Below are positions 47,028 to 57,895 of a stretch of DNA of 64,000 nt, piece after piece. A program made the translations under genes and the position numbers. Numbering within the stretch: position 1 is the first letter of the stretch; the number at the start of each line of letters is the position of its first letter. The stretch comes from Sambucus nigra (taxonomy: Eukaryota; Streptophyta; Magnoliopsida; Dipsacales; Adoxaceae). Below the pieces are notes generated by a model that was given only the letters and a program-made list of their open reading frames with translations, was not told the origin of the DNA and ran no database searches. Where the stretch lies: positions 359,872,605-359,936,604 of the forward strand of contig OX422216.1 of assembly GCA_949130495.1 (NCBI GenBank), read 5' to 3'.

Positions 47028-49288
47028 AATTGGTTTCTGATCTCGTGATTGTCCGTTAAGAGTTTTTGCCTATAGAAGAATCCGGGTAAAAATAAAAATA
47101 AAAAACTTATGAATTACTGGATTTTTTTTTGTTATAAGTTTTTTAGTTTTTACTCGGAATATTACGGAATTCATATGGTCACTTAGAAACATCGAAATAA
47201 ACAAAACTCATTGTATACAATGGGCACCACACTATCTCGACGATTTGACGTTGTTAGACCCCTAAAAACGCGTTTTTGCCATTTTTGGTAATAATGTCAA
47301 TGCTATTAACTCTCGCTTAAAAATTTATTTTACGATTCCACGAATTGGAGAGTGACCTTGAAAAGATTATTTATGTTATAGTAGTAATAACTCAAATTTT
47401 TCAATTTTTGGAAAATTAAATTATTTTTTTATATTTTATGATATAAATCACTACCTATAATTTTTCTCATTAAATGGTTTCTCTAATATTCATGTTATGT
47501 ATTATTTGGTATTGACCAAAATGTTCAATATAATGTTTTTGAATATTATATGTATGATTAAGGGTTTGACAATAATAGTATCGGTAAATTGGATTATTAT
47601 GTATAATCAATATTTGATTGCCGAAAGGTCCTAATATAATTATGAATTAATGTTCTCGACACTAATATTTATATGAAGTTAAATTAAGAAGAAAGTGTTT
47701 TAATTTATAGTCATAAATATTAGATTATTGTGCATGTATCTATATTTGGACCATTGATTAACAATTAAGTTTTGCGCGTAATATTATTTGGGCTATTGGT
47801 TTTTACATAAATTACGTAATATGTGTGTGCATATACTCCATGAAAGTAAATTTTTTTCACAATATATGAATTAAATATTTCAGCGCAATTAATTATAAAT
47901 CAATTTAGGATATCTCTGAATGCAACCAACTGAATTAGTTGGCATATCTGTATAATAAGACAAAAGAAAATTTCATAAGATGAGATTTTGGGTACCAAAT
48001 TTTTATGACCAAATTATAATTGGTTTTGGTTCCCTTATTGTGATTTTCTTTTGTAATGATTTTAATTATATCTTTAAAGATGCTTATTTTATAAAACTGT
48101 AAATCTTAATATTTTGGGGCATTTTTAGTAACTGTTTTCTTATTCCTTTAATAAGTAATAATTGACATGAAAATTGTCAACTTACCTGGTATTATTGAAT
48201 TTTTTATGTCAATCCGAAAGGATTTAATGATTAAAAATCACTATTTTTTTAGTGATGAACATTATTTTGACTATTTAAGCACTTTTAAGAGATCAAAACC
48301 TTAAATTTGTTGTATTTTATAATAAAGTTGACAAGTATTTATTTCTCTATTTTTTTAATTTCTCTTATTGGGGAGATTATTTTTTAAGACTTTTCTTATT
48401 GTGGTTACTAAACATTTTCATTATTGGAAATTTTGAATTTCTCCATTTTTGTGTTTTAATAAATACATTAGTTGTCTTATCTTATTTGGCTGTCATAATA
48501 TTTTCGGTATATATAAAATATTATTATGACTATTATTGTTATGGTTAAGGTTTTGATATTAATATTTATATTATATTAGATTAGGTGTCCATTAAAGTGC
48601 CCTAATCTATAATTATAAATATTAAATTATTGCGTATAAATTTTTCTTCCAGTGAGTCCAAATATAATGATGAATGTTAGGTTGTTGATGCAATCATGAT
48701 GTAGCTTGTTTATTGTACTAAACGATAATTTCGATTATCAAATGAACATTAATGAGTAATTTTTTTTCACTTCAACTTAACCTCGAAGGATTTAAATATT
48801 TCCTTGAAAATAATATTTACGTAAAGTTTTATTCGGTGTTCAAAATTGTAAATTTGAATTTATGATAAAATGCAATAGTATTTAGGCATGCCTTAAGATT
48901 TTCATCTCAGTATTTATATCATGATTTATGATAAACTGAGATTTTCATCTCAGTTTTGAGTGTTCAAATTATTAATGATTTCATTATGATTAAGCCATTA
49001 TGATTTAGTTGCTCCAAAGAGTTCGGTTACAATGGTGAAGTTAATGTTAAGGGGAATATGTTTTTTTATGAAGGTTGGTATCAGTTGCTCCAAATAGTCC
49101 ATAACGTTACTTAATTTTTAATCTGCTGAAAACATTAGTGATTGTTGAAATTATTATACAATCCATAAAATAACTTAATATTCATATAATGGATAGTTTG
49201 GTAGCCACTAAAGAGTGCTTGTGAATATTAAGTTTAAAGACAAAAGTTTAGTAATAACTTATTATGCTTATATATGTGAAGACAATAA
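47028..49288 (+). other. Decayed copia interior, left
   Basis: No readable gag, protease or integrase. A 35-base imperfect palindrome lies near 48907-48941 (CTCAGTATTTATATCATG and its near complement), with AGATTTTCATCTCAG directly repeated beside it. Confidence 0.5.
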
Positions 49289-49293
49289 GGAGG

Positions 49294-49879
49294 TGTTGAT
49301 GTAAAAAATTAGATCGCTCTAATTATTCAATAACACATAAATAAATAAGACTAAGAAATTTGAAAGTGGTTCAGCCTTATAATAATGGCCTACGTCCACT
49401 GTTATGTTATTGCTGAGTGTTTGGGAATTCTCGATTACAAGTTCTATCAAGAAATTCCGGTCCCTTTGAATGAGGGTGATACAATGTATTTATAGCCTTG
49501 AGGCTATCATCTGAAAGGGTGATACATTCAATGATATACATATGAAAGGGTAATTCATTTAATGCTCTTCAAACGTGTGCGTCAAGGATAAGCATTCAAT
49601 GAATAGTTGAACTATTGATTATATGGCAATTAATGCTGGGGTCAAGATGCAGCTCGAACCGCCTTAGTTGCTCGTCGTTCAAGAGTTCCTCGGAGCACTG
49701 GAGTTCCTCGGAGCGCTGGAGTTCCTCGGAGCGCTAGGGTTCCTTGGAGCACTGGAGTTCCTCGGAGCGAACATAACTTGGTCGGGGAAATGAACTTCCT
49801 CGTTGTTAGTGTGCCACGTAGATTGACACGTGTCTTCTTATTATTCGTCCATATCAGCATACTAATTTTGGTATCAACA
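49294..49879 (-). repeat. Complete LTR in minus orientation
   Basis: In minus sense it starts TGTTGATACCAAAATTAG (49879) and ends CTAATTTTTTACATCAACA (49294): 586 bp with TGTTGAT/ATCAACA termini. Contains an inverted TATA box (49487-49494), the GTGGACGTAGGCC..GAACCAC-type R/U5 block seen in Tat LTRs, and five 18-bp repeats. Just outside, the minus strand reads ACATTGGGGGCTTC, a polypurine-tract-like sequence, so this is a 3' LTR. Confidence 0.88.
49683..49772. repeat. Five tandem 18-bp units in the LTR
   Basis: Five consecutive copies of GAGTTCCTCGGAGCRCTG with few changes, exactly 18 bp each (49683, 49701, 49719, 49737, 49755). They lie in the U3 part of the LTR, where direct repeats often act as enhancer-like elements. 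They create the LRGTPALRGTP frame on the minus strand, which is not a gene. Confidence 0.9.
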
Positions 49880-50137
49880 GAAGCCCCCAATGTTTCATAT
49901 TTCGAACTTTGAGGAGTATGGAACATTCTTTCTCGGTATATGGCAATATTAAATGACCTTCCTGGGTTTTAGGAGCATTTTCTTTGTATTTGAATTTCCT
50001 TCCAAATTCACAGAATCCACCTTTTTCGAATTTTTATGAGCGCTTCGATCTTCGTGCACTTTTTGTCCTTTTAGCCGCCGGTGGCGTATTAGTTTCTTTT
50101 GTGTAATCATTTCTTTCGCCGTTTCCCAAGGCAAAGT

Positions 50138-50144
50138 ATTTAAG
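50138..50144 (+). promoter_or_regulatory. Possible TATA box for the spliced reading frame
   Basis: GTATTTAAGCC lies about 165 bp before the ATG at 50303, a reasonable distance for a promoter with a short leader. Position is the only support. Confidence 0.35.
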
Positions 50145-50302
50145 CCTCCTAAGCAATCATACCGTCTTCTACCTTTTTCAATTTTCTGCTTTCGAGTTTT
50201 CCATAGCCTTTCTTTCTCTTGTGCGTTCATCCTTGTTTTCGTTCGTTGTCAACAGATCTCCTTTTTTCCTGTAAGCTTTTCTTCCTTCTTCTTTTATTCA
50301 TC

Positions 50303-51968
50303 ATGGTTTACATTATTGAATCTCTTGAGAAGTTTCATTCTGATTTTTCCATCCCATCTTGGGTAACTTTGGAGGATCTTTCCGAACCTCAAAATTACTT
50401 TCGTTTGGCTGAGGGACATTGGTTCCCCAGCCTTTTTATTGCTGAATGTGGATTTTCTTTTCCACCAAACCCTTTATGCTTAGAATTCTGTCAGTACTTC
50501 GATGTTGTTCCTGCAAAAATAGCCCCCAATACATGGAGAATAGTTAATGGGGTGCATAGGTTAAATCAAACTCATGGAACTCGTATAGGAATTCCTGAGA
50601 TTATGTACTGCTATAGATGGGCTATTCTAGACAATGTTTATTATTTAAAAACTAGATTTTTGAATAGAGCTTTAGTAGTCAATCTCCCTGATGCTAACAG
50701 GGATTATTTTGAACATGGGGTAATTATCAAAAATTGGCAACATGCCGCTTTGCCTGGAGATGAAGTATATGAAGGTCCCAAATGTCCCCCCTATGGCAAT
50801 GGGATAGGTTATTTTCATTTTATTTTATTTCTGAAATTATGATTTCATTATGTTTGAATAAATTCATGATTGACATTTCAATTTGTTTTTGTTTGCAGTT
50901 GACAGCAAGAGAAAAACTCCCAAAGAATCAGAAGTTAATATAAAGCATTTGAAACATATCTGGAGCTTGCATCAGAAGGTTGCAGACGAGCACATCAGGT
51001 ATGCTTCATACTTGTTGCAGTACAGGAGCTGTACATCGTCCTTTACTGCTCGTCCTGTGGTCAGCATCAGTGAACCTTTGCCAGCTTCTGAAGATTCTTC
51101 ACCAGACTCTCACATACCTCTGAGTCAAAAGATGGGCAAAAGAAGAGTTCCTGCTATCTTCGAGGAGACTTCCTCTGTTGGAGATGGGAAGAGAAACAAG
51201 GCTGAGGTCCCAAAGGGGACAAAGAAAGTGGATGCTGCCCCTTCTGTTGTTCCTCGGAAGGTTGCCGAGAAGCCCCTAGTGGCTCCTGTGCAGAAGGATG
51301 CACCTGTAGAAATAATCACTATCTCTCCAACCAAAAGTTCTTCTTTGGTTGAGGTTGTTGAAAAGACACCGAGGAGACTGAAGAAATCCTCCTCGGTCAG
51401 TTTTTCTGAAGCCATTCCCCAGCTCCCAGCTAGTGGAGATGGTGTTCCAATCATTGTTCCCCCGAGCTCTACGATGAGCTCGGCAAAGTCCTTGACCATT
51501 CCCGAGGTGCAAGGTAATGAAGACAACCTTACTCGAGATATGGTTACTTCTCTGGCTGCTCGTCATCTTGCTTCAGTAAGTATCTCTACTCTGAGCTTTT
51601 CATATTTTCCTTTATTATTTCCCATATTTGTTTCTGTTTTCGTTTCCCTTTTCTGATTACAGTTGACGAGCTGTTTCAATATAATCCTTAAAAAGGATGA
51701 AGTAATCAAAGCTTCTTGCTCCTCGTCCACCGTGGAGGGAGCACTGGAAGAAGCTACCAAATCTCTAAGGGATTCCCGTCAGAAGTATGACGAGGATAAG
51801 GTTGAATGGGAGAAGAGTTTGGCTGCGTTTGAGGCAGAGAAAGTACAGTTGGGAAATAAGGTGAAGGACTTGGAGAAAGAGAATAAAAACTATGCCGAGA
51901 AGCTCACAAGCCTTGGGGAGCTTGAGAATAAGTTGAAATCGGCCGAGGAGGAGCTGACCCTTCTGTGA
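50303..51968 (+). pseudogene. Transposase_28-like, coiled-coil retroelement protein (three exons)
   Basis: Three exons give one continuous frame: 50303-50807, 50899-51575, 51663-51968. Intron 1 (GTTATT...TTGCAG) joins G to TT and restores the VDSKRKTPKE frame; intron 2 (GTAAGT...TTACAG) is phase 0. Exon 1 starts MVYIIESLEKFHSDFSIPSW and contains CGFSFPPNPLCLEFCQYFDV and APNTWRIVNGVHRL, the pattern of the plant gypsy-type Transposase_28 domain, of unknown function. Exon 2 is serine/proline/lysine rich; exon 3 is a heptad coiled coil (EKVQLGNKVKDLEKENKNYA, LENKLKSAEEEL). A TGA at 51966-51968 stops it after about 496 residues; the coiled-coil frame continues beyond (EVNRQKEEVEAKLKASEDLL) into the inverted LTR, so TGA probably arose from CGA. 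Its orientation relative to the adjacent 3' LTR is antisense, as described for additional ORFs of some Tat elements. Confidence 0.8.
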
Positions 51969-52078
51969 GAAGTAAATCGCCAGAAGGAGGAGGTGGAGGC
52001 AAAGTTGAAAGCCTCCGAGGATCTTCTGTCCGAGAAGCTTTCCTCGGAGAGAACGAAAAGAAAGGTAGCTGTGAAAAA

Positions 52079-52389
52079 ATCCTTGACGCACACGTTTGAA
52101 GAGCACACGTTTGAAGAGCATTAAATGAATTACCCTTTCATATGTATATCATTGAATGTATCACCCTTTCAGATGATAGCCTCAAGGCTATAAATACATT
52201 GTATCACCCTCATTCAAAGGGACCGAAATTTCTTGATAGAACTTGTAATCTAGAATTCCCAAAAACTCAGCAATAACATAACAATGGACGTAGGCCATTC
52301 TTATAAGGCTGAACCACTTTCAAATTTCTTAGTCTTATTTATTTATCTGTGATTGAATAATTAGAGCGATCTAATTTTTTACATCAACA
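52079..52389 (+). repeat. Truncated LTR (U5 side) in plus orientation
   Basis: Complement of 49294-49600, with TATAAATA at 52189-52196 and ending TTACATCAACA. It lacks the LTR start, and joins the coiled-coil frame directly at about 52079. Confidence 0.88.
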
Positions 52390-52394
52390 GGAGG

Positions 52395-54660
52395 TATATT
52401 TGATTTATTTCGTCAAGCAAGATAATTTCTCAAAGGAAATTTATTTTGAATAAATGAAACAAATATTAAGAGATATTGCAATTAGGCAGTGAAAAGTTAT
52501 CCTAGATTGAATATTCATCTAAATTACATAGCATGGTACCCAATGAAGTCATATATATAAATATTAAAAGTTATTATGGAAGAATGTCCACATTTATAAA
52601 ATTTTATTAATGTACGTGTTTTCAACTCATAGCATTAATATAGTGAGCTATTTATTTAATTAATTTTATATTACTTTATTTCTCCAAAACTGCATGTTTT
52701 ATCCCTTTATTGTTCTTGAGACTAACTTCTTAGAATGAAATAAAGAAGCTACGTTTCACTTAAAATTGCTAAATCGTTATAATTCAGTTTTACTTGAGGA
52801 TCCCACTATTACTAAAGTAGTGCATGAAAGTCTTTTAAAACCTTGAAGAATTATTAAACAGATTAAGCATAAAGTTTATGCAAAATCTCATAATGTTAGA
52901 GATTAAAATAAGTACCCATTATATAACATACATACTTTAATCTTTATTTTGTGAATGATAATAAATCATTCGATATGAATGAAATCTTTTATTTTATTTT
53001 TCAAAAAACTAGAGTTCTACGAAACATAGTTCTAAATCGATATGAGGATGCTTACAAGGCAACCCATAACACAAACGATAAATTCTTGGATTCCTTTTCT
53101 TATGTTATTTTGGAATCATTTCAAAAAAAACCCAGTGACCTTTCAAAATATTTTTCTCGAGTATATAAAGCATCTTTATGTTTATATGAGAATATATTTT
53201 CGTTAATTATGGTATTCTCATTTGTGGTTTGTAGAATTATTTTTATGAAACTATTATAAGAAAAATAATTCTGATCCTATATCATAATGTTGAATTTCAA
53301 AGTAGCTTTTCGATGTTGTGGCTCTTTTAAATCTAGACTTACTTTGATTATTTATTATATTAAATGTTCTATGGATTGTCACTTATGAAAATCAACACAC
53401 ACGCATGAGCTCTTAAGGTTTTATAATTTTAGAACGATTTATGTGGCCCAAGTGGGAGATTATAGTCCTTAAAAAGTGGACTACATAGATCATGTTGTTA
53501 TAAAACAACAAATCAAACGCAACAAGTGGATATCGCCACAAGATTTGTTCACACAAAAATTAATGTAAATGGTTAAAAGTGTATTATATAAATTCCACTT
53601 TACTTACCCAATTGGACACACCCACGTGATGGGTAATGTCTAGTATATGCATTGCTTTAGAATCCACCAAAAGAATTGGAATTTATAATTATTTCTACAC
53701 TCGAAAGAGGGTATATTGATTACTTTCGAAATTGAAAATATTAACTGTCAAATTCTTTAAAGAATGGTGAAATTAGTGGGAGTATAAAACCACATAATGT
53801 GTTCATAAAAGAAGTTAAGATACTCAAGTCACTCCTTAAGCATCAAAAGTAATTTTTGGTTAGTGGATATGAATAGTTTTCAGAAACTCTTAAATGAGTT
53901 TTCGATTTTGACTGATTGTGAGATTTATCACAAGAATGCGAATTTAATAGAGGAGTAAGAAAATATTCGATTTTGATAATCAACGATATAAAGATAGATT
54001 TATGGTCAAAGTTTTCATTACGAATAGATAAAGGGGCATAAATAAATATTTTCACCTTTATCTTAGAATATTAAAATTTTGTAGCTTTAGTTGCTCCTTT
54101 TGACTAAGAGTTATATTTAGTGTGAAAACTTATGAGAGTTTAAGAAAAGAACAGTAGAAGTTGAGAAATCACTATATAAACTTATGTTAGTTTCCCATTA
54201 ATGGTATTTGAAGAATAATTTATGTATTGTGATTGAGTATATATATACCTTGAAGTCAGTGAGAGTAAATTTATGTATTTCTTGAATTTCTCTTAATAAT
54301 GAATGATATATTAGAGAAATAAAATAGTTTAAGAATATGAAGTACTCAGATGCTTAAAACATTATATGCTCACTTTTATGATAATTGTTCTCTCTTGATT
54401 AAGTAGGTTTGTGACCAATATTATGAAAAATTGAAAACATTTAAATATTGTATGTAGCATGCTTTAGGGCTACAAGTTATGGATTATGGTTGCGAAATAT
54501 TTTATTTTGGGACTTGGAGTCGTCGACAATATTACCAAGTTGCTGAAATATTATGATATTGTCACTGCAATATTCTTATGAAGAACTGATAGGTATTTTA
54601 AAGAACCTCGGCACATTAGGATATAATACCTATATATGAACGAAGAAATTTAGAAACAAA
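52395..54660 (+). other. Decayed copia interior, right
   Basis: No clear domain. A polypurine-tract-like CCCAAGTGGGAGATTATAG at about 53448-53466 looks like another copia 3' junction and may mark a further nested fragment. The open frame at 52951-53259 shows no recognised motif. Confidence 0.45.
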
Positions 54661-54662
54661 AA

Positions 54663-54793
54663 GTGTCAGTTGAACACATTAATATAAGTGTTAACATAGC
54701 ATATCCACTAATAAATGGTCTATCACCAAAGAAAATTTTTGAAACATGCTTAAGATACGAGTCTTGCGTGTATGCAATTAAGTATGAGTGTTA
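54663..54793 (+). pseudogene. Ty1/copia RNase H C-terminus
   Basis: The frame reads VSVEHINISVNIAYPLINGL and SPKKIFETCL, matching the end of copia RNase H (pattern V.IEHI.T..MIADPLTKGLP...F). The catalytic aspartate of IADPLTK has become tyrosine (IAYPLIN). About 370 bp of non-coding sequence then separate it from the polypurine tract and 3' LTR, as usual for copia. Upstream pol sequence is unreadable. The fragment fixes the element as copia on the plus strand. Confidence 0.78.
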
Positions 54794-55151
54794 GTGGATT
54801 ATTTATTGCTTATACTTTGACACTATACTTGATATCGATTAAGGTGTATTCTGAACATTTTGATTTCTGTCTTGCAATATAGGTTTACATGCATGTGAAT
54901 TGATCAATGCGACATAAATAGTCTTTTATATAAGACATTATTAGACCATTATTGAATATCCCGATTATGGACCTTATTGGATGAATTATTACTGTTGTGG
55001 TACATGGAAGCGATCATGCTCTTGAATTAGTATGTGAGCGCCATGATCCTCATTAATGGCTTGTTTGATAAAGGTGTTTATAGAAAACCATTTAAGGGCG
55101 ACTCGAAGATTAATGCGCCTTATCATAATTATGGACCAAGTGGGAGAAAGC

Positions 55152-55804
55152 TGGAATTATTTTAAAGAATAACTCTACATAATATGATCCATAATTCGAT
55201 TAATATTAAGAGTCACTTTAGTTAATGAAAGGTTACTCCAAATACCAAGAGTCAAAATGACTCTTGGTTATCTATCTTGATGGAAGGTTAAGATTAAGTG
55301 ATTGCTAGAGATTTGGGTCATATCCCTCCCTATAAATAAGTGACTGATTTCCATCATTCAGTCACATGAAAAGACAACATAATGTAATTATAGGATAAGG
55401 GAGAGAAATCCAAATACTGAAATTTGTGTTTATTTTAGAATACTGTTTTGGTTATAGAAGAAGATCCAACTGTTGGAACGTGTTGAAATTGGAACATGTT
55501 CTTGCCGTATACAAGAGGAAGTATTGGTCGGAAATTCAATCCGATCGGAAATGTCTAAAGTCGAATGCTCCCTCAATCTTTCCATTTGTGACATGATTGA
55601 GGTATGCGATTATAATATCATTTTATATTCCTCATAATAATTGAATGTGATAATCATGTTGATCTAAGATTCTAACGTTAAATGTATAATACATAACATT
55701 CGTATTATTAAAGAATAAATAACATATCGAATTGGATATTCACACGTTAACTTTATATATCCATATAAAATTGTTAATTACGTGTTCTTTAATTTATGTT
55801 TGCA
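55152..55804 (+). repeat. 3' LTR of copia element
   Basis: Begins TGGAATTATT after the polypurine tract CCAAGTGGGAGAAAGC, ends TTTGCA, 653 bp, with a TATA box at 55331-55338. Followed by the target duplicate GAAAG. Confidence 0.93.
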
Positions 55805-55809
55805 GAAAG

Positions 55810-56089
55810 ACCACATCACGTGGTTTGTCAGTGTGACTTAAGGAGATTTAAGTGACTAGTATTAGAGATGGGGGGTCTAGAGACCCGGGCTTTATGAGGT
55901 ATGAAAAAAAACCTTTGGATAGAGATGGGTTCTCAAGTGTTACGTGCCACCATCAATTTTATTATTCGTGCTCTTTTATGATCAAGCTTGTTCTTCACTC
56001 TAAATTTTTTTTACGTAGAAACACTTCCCCTTTCAATGTCCTTAATCCCACATCACTATCTGTTGCTTGAGTTTATAAGGGTGGAGAGT
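55810..56089. other. Unassigned spacer
   Basis: Nothing recognised between the copia target duplicate and the minisatellite. Confidence 0.4.
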
Positions 56090-56851
56090 TTTTCTGAATT
56101 TTAAAGCCCTTATAAGGGTCTGAGAATTCCAGACTCATAATTTTTTTATTAAGAAGTCATTGTATGATCTGGAGACCTCGATATTTGGAGGATAACTTTA
56201 AAATTTGAAGTCTGCGTTATGGTTTGAGGACTCCGAACGTATATAATTTTAATCTAAAATCCCTAGAGGGTTCGAAAACCTCCCAACTAAGAGAAGTTTT
56301 TTGAATTTCGCTGTCTTTATAAGGGTATGAAACCTACATACTTGAAAATTTTCAAATTTGAAGTTATTATAAGGTTCTAGAAACCGCGACACTTAGAGAT
56401 TTTTTAAATATAAAGTTCTTATTAGGGTCTGAGACATTCGAACTTATAAAATTTCAAATCCTAAGTTTTTATAAAGGTCCAAAGACCTCCACACTTAGAG
56501 AATGATTGGGAATTTTGAAGACCTTTTAAAGGGAATGACACCTCTTTACTTATAAAATTTAAAATTCGAAGTCCTTATAAATTTCTTGAGAACTCTGCAC
56601 TTTGGGATTTTTATTGGAAATTTGAAGTCCTTATTATGGTCTGAGACCTCTAGACGAATGAAATTTTAAATCCAAAGTTTTTATAAGCGTCAAAGACCTA
56701 TGTACTTGGAGAATGTTTTGAATATATGTAGTCCTTATAAGGGTGTGAGACATTTCAACTCATAAACATTCAAATATGAAGCCCTTATCAGGGTTTGAAG
56801 ACCTCGGGACGTTGAGAATCCTTTTGAAAATTTGAAGAAGTTATTCCGGTC
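56090..56851. repeat. Dimeric 105-bp minisatellite, left part
   Basis: Alternating half-units of about 51 and 54 bp with cores AGTCCTTATAAGGGTCTGAG and GGTCCRAAGACCTCCGCACT. Diverged copies. Interrupted at 56852 by an LTR element and resumed at 62434. Confidence 0.85.
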
Positions 56852-57895
56852 TGAAAAGTGCGACTGTGTGATAATTGATTAAATTAATTCGCAAGTTTCC
56901 AATAAAACCTTATTTAATTAGTGTCTATTAATTCAGCCCCTAAACAAGCATCTAAGTATGATAAATCTTTCAAGCCATGCATGAAAAATAAAGACGACCG
57001 ATATAGGAAAAAAACCCTTTCGGGTAAAAACCTTTTATAACACTTTGAAGAATTCACAAGACTTTTGACTTACATACAACCTGATAATCACCCACAAGTG
57101 TGTAATGCACAGTGCCTTCAGCAAACCTTAAAAGATACGAGAGACATCGAAATACCCTCCTGGTGTCGGTTCATCGTCTTTATCTCGTCCACACGCAGAA
57201 TGACTACGCCTTGTATCCACCGATCAAAGATGGAGATGCATTCCCCACAGAGGTTGAACAAAAGCAAAGTTGTTCTTAAACACCAAACAATTCACTAAAG
57301 CATATGGGAGTTTTGTGAATTGAAAAACAAAAAGGGATTAAAACCCTAAAGGAAGAAGCCTAAAGAATTATGCTTTCGCAATGTTTTCGTTCTAGAAAAC
57401 GTATGGAATTCTCAATGAAAACGTTACCAAATAATGAGTATTTGTAGAAAAATGTGCCCCCTCGAAAACAGAGCTCATTCGAATGAGATCAGCATGTCGC
57501 TCGAACGAAGTACAACTATAGTTCGAACGAGATCGCACGGCATGCTATCTCACGCGAACGCCATGCTATGTCGCTCGAACGACTGTTGCGAAAAAATTAT
57601 TATTTTAATGTTCGCTTCAACACTTAGAAAAAATACTCATTCTCAAATTTTGACGAAAAAGTCCGCTCCAACACTTAGAAAATATTTTTTAAAAATATCC
57701 CACAAGCTCTAAGTGAAAAGTTAAGGTATTAAAAATATAACCTCACCAAAGTACACTTCGCGGAGTCTTGAATGATGAATAACTTGATTAATTCGGATCC
57801 GTCTTTGATGTAGATGTCTCTTGAATGCTCTTCGACGGTGTAACGGTATATGACCGAATAAATTGATAACGGACCTATGAAAATATGCCCTTACA
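56852..57895 (-). repeat. 3' LTR of gag-only element
   Basis: In minus sense it starts TGTAAGGGCATATTTTCATA (57895) and ends CGCACTTTTCA (56852). It contains several TCGTTCGAACGA-type palindromic pieces (57480-57590), including a CATGCTATCTCACGCGAACG segment that is missing from the other LTR. Confidence 0.92.

Larger units (their letters stand above)
49294..52389. mobile_element. Retroelement derivative with inverted LTR ends
   Basis: The ends are TGTTGATGTAAAAAATTAG at 49294 and its exact complement ending at 52389. GGAGG flanks both sides (49289-49293 and 52390-52394), a 5-bp target duplication. About 295 bp at the two ends are inverted repeats with only about nine differences plus a 15-bp duplication in the right copy (ACACGTTTGAAGAGC at 52091-52105 and again at 52106-52120). 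Both ends carry the U5 end of the same LTR. The left end is a complete LTR in minus orientation (49294-49879), with polypurine-like sequence next to it; the right end is only the 3' ~310 bp of that LTR, in plus orientation. Between them is a spliced antisense-type reading frame. Confidence 0.9.
46364..55804 (+). mobile_element. Ty1/copia element with both LTRs, decayed
   Basis: Two direct LTRs (46364-47013 and 55152-55804) are flanked by GAAAG on both outer sides (46359-46363 and 55805-55809), a perfect 5-bp target duplication. A tRNA-iMet-like primer-binding site follows the 5' LTR and a copia-type polypurine tract (AAGTGGGAGAAAG) precedes the 3' LTR. The interior is heavily decayed; only the RNase H end of pol is readable. 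A 3.1-kb insertion sits at 49294-52389. Without it the element is about 6.3 kb, longer than a typical 5-kb copia but plausible. The LTRs differ by many substitutions, so the insertion is old. Confidence 0.93.

Noticed and set aside
49294..52389. Mutator-like (MULE) transposon with long terminal inverted repeats
   Set aside because: The target duplication is 5 bp and not 8-11 bp, and the ends are LTR-like (TG..CA, TATA box, R/U5 block, polypurine tract); no MULE transposase is present.
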